Part shown: one piece after another, positions 58,813-64,000 of the stretch | Numbering within the stretch: position 1 is the stretch's first letter | Layout: each line of letters begins with the position of its first letter | Source: Chryseobacterium sp. KACC 21268 | Lineage (GTDB): Bacteria > Bacteroidota > Bacteroidia > Flavobacteriales > Weeksellaceae | Reading direction: 5' to 3' | Assembly (NCBI GenBank): GCA_028736075.1 | Contig: CP117875.1 | Location: forward strand, 3,162,001-3,226,000 | DNA: 64,000 bases | Translations under genes and position numbers: made by a program | The notes under the pieces: model-generated | The model's input: the letters and a program-made list of their open reading frames with translations, nothing else | Told to the model about the DNA's origin: nothing | Database searches by the model: none

Positions 58813-59466
58813 TTAATAAGCGGCTGTAAAACGCTGTTTCACAAAGTTATTTTGCTCCAATTCATCCACCAAAGCCACGGCAACATCTTCAACGGACAAA
58901 ATACTTCTTCCATCCGCATCGAAGACTGGATTTTCCAAAGCCGTTCTGTAAGTTCCCGTTCTCACGCCAGCTGTTCCCTGATGCATTTCGATTGCTGGAG
59001 AGAAAAATGTCCAATCCAAAGTTTCGTTTTTCTTAATTTCATTCAGATAATCTCTGGCTGCCGTCGCACCTGGTTTGATGTCTGTAGGGAAATCTGGACC
59101 ATCCACCAATTGATTTCCATCAATGTACAAACTTCCAGCGCCACCAACTGTGATAAATCTCTTCACTCCTGATTTTTCAACTGCACTTTCAATGTTTTTA
59201 GAACCATTCAAAAAGTCATCATAAAGATTTGGGTTCGTCCATCCCGGATTGAAAGTATTGATCACAGCATCATTCCCTTCCAGAACTTTCGCCAATTCTT
59301 CCACATTGTTTACGTCCGCGCTGATGGCACTCACGTTGTCCTTCTCCTCCACTTTTGAACTGTCTCTTGCGATGGCGTTTACCACATAACCTCTGTTCGA
59401 CAACTCGTTTACGACTTGTTTCCCCACGAAGCCTGTTGCTCCGATCACTGCTACTTGTTTGCTCAT
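58813..59466 (-). CDS. NAD(P)-binding protein, NmrA/atypical SDR type
   Basis: A 217-residue Rossmann protein: VIGATGFVGKQVVNELSNRG at the start is the nucleotide-binding motif; NTFNPGWTNPNLYDDFLNGS and RFITVGGAGSLYIDG follow, as in the atypical SDRs that use NAD(P)H for sugar or quinone reduction. It lies 57 bp downstream of the Rrf2 gene on the same strand, and pairs of this kind are common in Bacteroidota and Firmicutes. The product is unknown. Confidence 0.82.
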   Translation of the reverse strand: MSKQVAVIGATGFVGKQVVNELSNRGYVVNAIARDSSKVEEKDNVSAISADVNNVEELAKVLEGNDAVINTFNPGWTNPNLYDDFLNGSKNIESAVEKSGVKRFITVGGAGSLYIDGNQLVDGPDFPTDIKPGATAARDYLNEIKKNETLDWTFFSPAIEMHQGTAGVRTGTYRTALENPVFDADGRSILSVEDVAVALVDELEQNNFVKQRFTAAY

Positions 59467-59523
59467 AATTTTTAAATTTAAACTAATTGTAATATTATTT
59501 GTTACATTTTATATAAAAATTTT

Positions 59524-59934
59524 TTAATCGAATTGATGGGTAAAATCTGACAATTTCTTACCCTCCAAAAACTGAAAAACCAAATCATCAGTTTCAGTAA
59601 ATAATTGATTTAGATTTTTATTAATGTCCTTCCCCACGCTACAAAGTGGATTTGGATTTTGATTTTTTTTGCCAAGAACTTCGGAATTTTTTATCGCTTC
59701 ATAGATTTCCGCAACGTTGACTTCTTCGGGATTTTTAGCAATCCTTACGCCTCCATCTTTTCCTTGTCGGCTTTCCACCAGACCAGATTTTTTCAGATTT
59801 CCCAATTCTTTACGAATGACCACAGGATTCACGTTGATGCTTCCTGCCAACCAATCAGATGTCAGCCATTCCTGCGGATCTTTCGCAAGAAGGGTCATAA
59901 TATGGATTGCCGTTGCAAATCTTGTGTTGCTCAT
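59524..59934 (-). CDS. Rrf2 family transcriptional regulator
   Basis: A 136-residue winged-helix regulator. It starts MSNTRFATAIHIMTLLAKDP, and RKELGNLKKSGLVESRQGKD is the recognition part with the wing (GGVRIAKNPEEV). A single Cys region (NPLCSVG) is left of the three Cys that bind an iron-sulfur cluster in IscR/NsrR, so a cluster is unlikely. It probably controls the NAD(P)-binding gene that follows. The ATG at 59934 is preferred over the one seven codons upstream. Confidence 0.85.
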   Translation of the reverse strand: MSNTRFATAIHIMTLLAKDPQEWLTSDWLAGSINVNPVVIRKELGNLKKSGLVESRQGKDGGVRIAKNPEEVNVAEIYEAIKNSEVLGKKNQNPNPLCSVGKDINKNLNQLFTETDDLVFQFLEGKKLSDFTHQFD

Positions 59935-60076
59935 AATAGTGCAAATGTAAAACAATTTTTAAATGTAACAAAAATAATTACAGTTAAATTTTTCTTAACT
60001 GTAATTATTCATTTAAGCTTCTTCTAAACTAATTTATAGATCTTTACAATCAGCTTAATCAGCGAGAGAAAATTAA

Positions 60077-61546
60077 CTATTGTTTAGTTTCAATCTCAAC
60101 AATCTTCTTTCCTTTTTCCCCAAGATATTGATCAAGAATCGATTCGTAAATTTTGTAACCATCATCAACATTCGTGAAAATCACAAGACCTTGTTTGGTT
60201 TTGGGTAAAATAAAAGCAATCGTGTTGACACCTTTGTCGGAACCACCGTGTGAAAGTGCGATTTCGTTGTTTCCCAAATCATAGATCTCAAAACCAAGTC
60301 CGAAATACTTGTTCTTTTTGGTTTCAACTTGTTTGGTTTTCATCGCTTCGAAAACTTCGGGGGAAAGCAATTCGTTGTTCATCACGCCGATCAAAAATTT
60401 ACTATAATCTTCTACCGATGTCATCAAATCATCTGCTGAGCTGGCTGTTTTATTTTTGACAATATCGTAAGGTTTTCCGCTTTTGTCGTAACCAATAACG
60501 ATTCTGTCTGCCATTTTTTTTTCATTCCAAATGTAACTTGTCTCATTCATATTCAAAGGTTGAAAGACATATTCTTTGGCTAATTGTTCCAAGTTTTTAT
60601 TAAATTTTTTCTCAATCGCTTTCCTTAAATATTCAAAACCTTCACCAGAATATTGATATTTCGTTCCGGGTTCAAATTCAAAATTGAGTTTGTTGTCCTT
60701 ATTCATCGAACGCCAATTGGGGAAACCGGTTTGATGACTTAAAACTAATCTTGTGGTCAACTTTTTATTTCGAGGATCATTCGCGATATCTGGATCTGTA
60801 AAATATTTGTAAAGCGGTTCATCCAGACTCCATTTTCCGAGACTTACCAAACGTAAAACCGTCATTGCGGTCACAGGTTTTGTTAATGACGCTACATTGA
60901 AAAGTGAATTATAGGAAACTAAAGTTTTATCATTTAATTTCCCGTAAACTTTTACTTGAGTCAATTTTCCGTCTTCGATCACGCCCAAACCTAAAGTTGG
61001 AATGTGGTTGTCTTTGATTAATTTTTCTAGATTGTCTGTCAATTTTGTTTGATTAGGATTGCCGTGGTCATAGCTTAAAACGTCACTCATCAACCAATTT
61101 CCGTTTTTCTTCGTCCAGACAGACGTGAATTTTGCCTGTCCGCCCAAAACATCTTCTTTACCTTTTTCACGGATAAAAAACTGATGTTCTCCGGTTTGAA
61201 TCGCGCCGTACAATTCGCCATTACTATACAACGGAAAAACTTCTAAACTGCTCTCAATCACTTTGCGAATCGGCTTTTGGTTTGGATTTCCGCAAATGTT
61301 TTGTTTCGTTCGTTCCATAAACAATTTCTTGTCTTGGAATCCGCCGTTGTCGTGGTAGAATTTCAGATTTTCGTCAATCGTTTTTTCTAAATAAGCGATG
61401 TCGCAATTATTAAAAGCACGTTCGAAAAACAGGCTGTCTTGTTTCTTGAGTTCTAAAAATAATGGGGAATTTTTATCAATCTGAGCTTGTAGATTTCCCA
61501 GAGAAAAGAAGAGAATGAAAATGCTAAAGTAGAACCTTGTTGCCAT
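60077..61546 (-). CDS. Serine hydrolase (beta-lactamase/class C-like) with N-terminal SnoaL-like domain
   Basis: A 489-residue exported protein. Signal (FSIFILFFSLGNLQAQ), an NTF2/SnoaL-like domain at about 20-155 (FFERAFNNCDIAYLEKTIDE, GQAKFTSVWTKKNGNWLMSD), then the beta-lactamase fold with SxxK (NVASLTKPVTAMTVLR), YxG-type (YQYSGEGFEYL) and HGG (ALSHGGSDKG). Probably a D-aminopeptidase/esterase-type hydrolase; beta-lactam resistance cannot be inferred. The start at 61546 gives the proper signal. Confidence 0.83.
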   Translation of the reverse strand: MATRFYFSIFILFFSLGNLQAQIDKNSPLFLELKKQDSLFFERAFNNCDIAYLEKTIDENLKFYHDNGGFQDKKLFMERTKQNICGNPNQKPIRKVIESSLEVFPLYSNGELYGAIQTGEHQFFIREKGKEDVLGGQAKFTSVWTKKNGNWLMSDVLSYDHGNPNQTKLTDNLEKLIKDNHIPTLGLGVIEDGKLTQVKVYGKLNDKTLVSYNSLFNVASLTKPVTAMTVLRLVSLGKWSLDEPLYKYFTDPDIANDPRNKKLTTRLVLSHQTGFPNWRSMNKDNKLNFEFEPGTKYQYSGEGFEYLRKAIEKKFNKNLEQLAKEYVFQPLNMNETSYIWNEKKMADRIVIGYDKSGKPYDIVKNKTASSADDLMTSVEDYSKFLIGVMNNELLSPEVFEAMKTKQVETKKNKYFGLGFEIYDLGNNEIALSHGGSDKGVNTIAFILPKTKQGLVIFTNVDDGYKIYESILDQYLGEKGKKIVEIETKQ

Positions 61547-61633
61547 TGAAATTATTTTTGACAAAGATTCAGAATTTGACAAATTAAATTCAAAAAAAGA
61601 ACCCGACAAAAACCCGACAATCGTCGGTTAAAT

Positions 61634-62239
61634 CTATATAATATTGAAATTCAGTCTATAGCGAAGACATTGTCTCTTATCAATTTTGTAAGCATTCCTC
61701 AAAATAATGAAAACGTTTGTGAGTGTTAAGCCAACCATCGTCATCATTACAGATGCAGAACCGAGTTTTAAGAAAGCAACAATCAGAAAAATAATAGGCG
61801 AAACAATGGCTAAAAATATTTGAATCGAAATGATTTCTTTGGAGATTTGGGATTTCTCTTTGGTAAAAATCATAATCAACAAAGGCGGTAGAAAATTGGC
61901 AATCGGAAACCACGCAAAAGGAAGTGAAGAAAGGTTGATGATTTTGATCACAGTTGAATTGAAAATTTCAAATTCTTCTACCGTTGAAATTTTTTTCTCA
62001 GTTTCAAATTCATTTATTAAAATAGGTTCTTCAATCTTAATTTCTTCTGTTTGAATAATTGGAGCCAACAAATCTTTTTCAGTAATATCAAGTGTTAAAG
62101 CCAAAGTTCTCAGCGTGTAACCTTTCGGTTCTGTTCCAGCTTCGATGCGTTGAATAGTTCGTACGGAAATCCCAGACTTTTCCGCCAATTCTTCCTGCGT
62201 TAGATTCTTTTCTTCCCGTATTTTCTTTAGTTCCGACAT
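61634..62239 (-). CDS. XRE-type helix-turn-helix protein with membrane helices
   Basis: A 201-residue protein. Residues 3-60 are a Cro/CI-type helix-turn-helix (KIREEKNLTQEELAEKSGIS, VRTIQRIEAGTEPKGYTLRT), then a linker and, from about 105, three to four membrane helices (SLPFAWFPIANFLPPLLIMI, IQIFLAIVSPIIFLIVAFLK, SVMMTMVGLTLTNVFIIL). A membrane-bound regulator of this kind is known in Firmicutes and Bacteroidota. Target unknown. Confidence 0.82.
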   Translation of the reverse strand: MSELKKIREEKNLTQEELAEKSGISVRTIQRIEAGTEPKGYTLRTLALTLDITEKDLLAPIIQTEEIKIEEPILINEFETEKKISTVEEFEIFNSTVIKIINLSSLPFAWFPIANFLPPLLIMIFTKEKSQISKEIISIQIFLAIVSPIIFLIVAFLKLGSASVMMTMVGLTLTNVFIILRNAYKIDKRQCLRYRLNFNII

Positions 62240-62339
62240 TAATGATAATCGATAATTGATTAATGATAAATGATTTCAAAAACAAATTTAGCAATTCGAA
62301 GAATGCCACAGAAATTTTTATCTCAACTCAACAAAAAAA

Positions 62340-62366
62340 CCTCTCTAAAAATAGAAAGGTTTAAAG
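62340..62366 (-). terminator. Terminator of the acyl-CoA dehydrogenase gene
   Basis: AAACCTCTCT and AGAAAGGTTT around AAAAAT form an imperfect hairpin; minus-strand T run. Confidence 0.6.
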
Positions 62367-62384
62367 TTTAATTTTATGAAATCC

Positions 62385-63527
62385 TTATTTCTTAGAAATC
62401 GCTCTGGAGATCACGATTTTCTGAATCTCGGAAGTTCCTTCGTAGATCTGAGTGATCTTCGCATCTCGCATCATTCTTTCCACGTGATATTCTTTCACAT
62501 AACCATAACCGCCGTGGATTTGAACTGCTTCTATCGTCGTGTCCATAGCCACTTGAGAAGCGTACAATTTTGCCATCGCACCACTTTCTGAGATGTCTTT
62601 TCCTTCATCTTTTTCAGCGGCTGCTTTGTAGATCAACATTCTAGCTGCCATAATATTCACGTGCATATCTGCCAGTTTGAAAGCAATCGCCTGATGGTTG
62701 ATAATCTCTGTACCGAAAGATTTTCTTTCTTTAGCGTATTTCAAGGACAGTTCGTAAGCACCGGCAGCAATTCCTAAAGCTTGAGAAGCAATCCCGATTC
62801 TACCGCCATTAAGAACCGCCATTGCAAACGCAAATCCGAAACCGTCTTCGCCAATTCTATTTTCCTTAGGCACTTTCACATCTGTGAACATCAAAGAGTG
62901 CGTATCACTTCCGCGGATTCCTAACTTATCTTCTTTCTTTCCAACCTGGAAACCTTCCCAACCTCTTTCTACGATGAAAGCGTTAATTCCTTTATGTTTT
63001 TTCTCTGGATCAGTTTGTGCGATCACAACATAATAAGTTGCGTTTCCGCCATTGGTGATCCAGTTTTTGGTTCCGTTCAATAAATAGTGATCACCTTTGT
63101 CTTCCGCAGTTGTTGACTGCGACGTTGCATCAGAACCTGCTTCTGGCTCGGATAATGCAAAGGCACCAATTACTTCACCACTTGCTAGCGGTACTAGATA
63201 TTTCATTTTTTGTTCTTCGCTGGCAAATTTCTCGATTCCTGCACACACCAAAGAGTTGTTGACCGACATTACCACTGCCGCTGATGCATCAATCTTGGCA
63301 ATCTCTTCCATTGCAAGAACGTAAGAAATGCTATCCAAACCAGCACCACCATATTTCGGGTCCACCATCATCCCCAAAAATCCCATCTCGCCCATCTTTT
63401 TCACGGCATCGTAAGGAAATTTCTGTTCGTTATCTCTTTCGATGACGCCTTGCAAAAGTTCTGCGTGAGCAAAGTCCCTTGCGGCCTGTTGTATCATTTG
63501 TTGCTCTTCTGTAAGATTGAAATCCAT
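62385..63527 (-). CDS. Acyl-CoA dehydrogenase
   Basis: FAD enzyme of fatty-acid beta-oxidation or amino-acid catabolism (oxidises acyl-CoA to enoyl-CoA). The 380-residue protein starts MDFNLTEEQQMIQQAARDFA and has GAFALSEPEAGSDA, the GTKNWITNGGNATYYVV stretch, and near the C-terminus IYEGTSEIQKIVISRAI with the catalytic Glu region (EGTSE). It is divergent from the acyl-CoA ligase gene at 63676, a functional pair. The ATG at 63527 is the family start; the frame is open 16 codons further upstream. Confidence 0.92.
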   Translation of the reverse strand: MDFNLTEEQQMIQQAARDFAHAELLQGVIERDNEQKFPYDAVKKMGEMGFLGMMVDPKYGGAGLDSISYVLAMEEIAKIDASAAVVMSVNNSLVCAGIEKFASEEQKMKYLVPLASGEVIGAFALSEPEAGSDATSQSTTAEDKGDHYLLNGTKNWITNGGNATYYVVIAQTDPEKKHKGINAFIVERGWEGFQVGKKEDKLGIRGSDTHSLMFTDVKVPKENRIGEDGFGFAFAMAVLNGGRIGIASQALGIAAGAYELSLKYAKERKSFGTEIINHQAIAFKLADMHVNIMAARMLIYKAAAEKDEGKDISESGAMAKLYASQVAMDTTIEAVQIHGGYGYVKEYHVERMMRDAKITQIYEGTSEIQKIVISRAISKK

Positions 63528-63675
63528 AAGTCTTTTTATTATATTTTTCGTCCGTAAATATAAACTTTTTGACAAAAAATCAAAGGAAAATGCGGGATTT
63601 TGTTATCTGAGAAAAAAAAATTATATTTACGATAATGTAAACTCAATTTTAATTTAATATTAACAACGATATTTT

Positions 63676-64000
63676 ATGAACGTTAAAAGAATATTTGATT
63701 TTTCTGCGCTGGCGTTGGAAAAATTCCCCAAAGAAGACTGCCTGGTGACCAAGAAAAATGGCAATTGGATGAAAACTTCTACGATGGAATTCGTGAATCA
63801 AGGGAATAAAATATCCCGTGGACTTTTAAAATTGGGCATCAAACCTGGCGATAAAATTGGACTTATCACAGCAAACAACAGAACAGAATGGGCGATAATG
63901 GATCTTGGGATCTCTCAAATCGGTGTTGTCACGGTTCCAGTTTACCCAACGATCTCTGAAGAAGATTATATTTACATCTTCAACAATTCTGAGATCAAAT
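63676..64000 (+). CDS. Long-chain acyl-CoA synthetase (AMP-binding), partial
   Basis: The start of an AMP-binding enzyme that runs off the window (108 residues seen): MNVKRIFDFSALALEKFPKE, then LLKLGIKPGDKIGLITANNR, and VVTVPVYPTISEEDYIYIFN, which match the N-terminal part of long-chain fatty-acid CoA ligases (FadD/FAA group). It would activate fatty acids for the acyl-CoA dehydrogenase encoded divergently 148 bp away. The catalytic motif lies outside the window. Confidence 0.82.
   Translation, partial: MNVKRIFDFSALALEKFPKEDCLVTKKNGNWMKTSTMEFVNQGNKISRGLLKLGIKPGDKIGLITANNRTEWAIMDLGISQIGVVTVPVYPTISEEDYIYIFNNSEIK

Noticed and set aside
60077..61546. Beta-lactam resistance gene
   Set aside because: The class C-like fold is shared by many peptidases and esterases, and the N-terminal SnoaL-like domain is not seen in true beta-lactamases.

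Overview
The window looks like the chromosome of a flavobacterium of the Chryseobacterium/Epilithonimonas group (family level inferred from gene content, not computed). Supporting signs are low GC, Bacteroidota-type promoters (TTTG, about 19 bp, TAnnTTTG), little Shine-Dalgarno signal, two endonuclease I proteins and an ice-binding-like protein ending in type IX secretion sorting domains, and very frequent short hairpin terminators.

Layout. 1-7163: rbfA, a LolC/E-type permease, tandem secreted endonuclease I genes, an SGNH hydrolase, a Cys-rich 50-residue protein, a J-domain protein. 7207-11034: a seven-gene minus-strand operon of VOC, SRPBCC and DinB-like proteins. 11157-16726: a DUF3108 protein and the glycogen operon glgB-glgA-glgC. 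17032-18294: a phage/secretion-cargo-like hypothetical and a decayed ORF. 18396-27757: an array of eleven gene cassettes (see below). 27956-30870: more small accessory genes without such sites. 31032-34328: flippase, FkbM methyltransferase and TIM-barrel epimerase genes, bracketed by two inverted copies of a MITE-like repeat. 34658-43236: glutathione peroxidase, PepSY-like, gcvT, yjdM, an ABC ATPase, YceI, pheS and a histidine kinase/LuxR-type regulator pair. 43300-43690: a noncoding stretch that may be an ncRNA. 43829-46264: a membrane protein and a GNAT/FMN reductase/YjdI/OsmC/GNAT cluster. 46425-53344: DUF5916 outer-membrane protein, glnS, PhoB/PhoR-like pair, pRiA4b ORF-3-like protein. 53738-64000: double DUF3494 protein, lipoprotein, SDR, alpha-amylase, Rrf2/NmrA-like pair, serine hydrolase, XRE regulator, acyl-CoA dehydrogenase, and the start of an acyl-CoA ligase.

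The main discovery candidate is the cassette array. Eleven units, all on the plus strand, each hold one (once two) unrelated small gene followed by a roughly 135-145 bp imperfect palindrome that starts ...AAC and ends GTT.... For every cassette the first 10-16 bases (GTT...) are the reverse complement of the bases just before AAC in the palindrome at that same cassette's far end, not of the other end of the adjacent palindrome. That is the geometry of integron attC sites, whose two halves meet only in the excised circle. All eleven also keep an A opposite a C at about position 11 of this arm. A promoter sits exactly 3 bp before the first cassette boundary, and a second copy of this promoter-boundary leader occurs inside the array at 24060-24113. 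No integrase gene is visible in the window. The array is therefore best described as an integron-like (attC cluster, CALIN-like) array in a Bacteroidota chromosome, with leader and site features that differ from the textbook GTTRRRY core.
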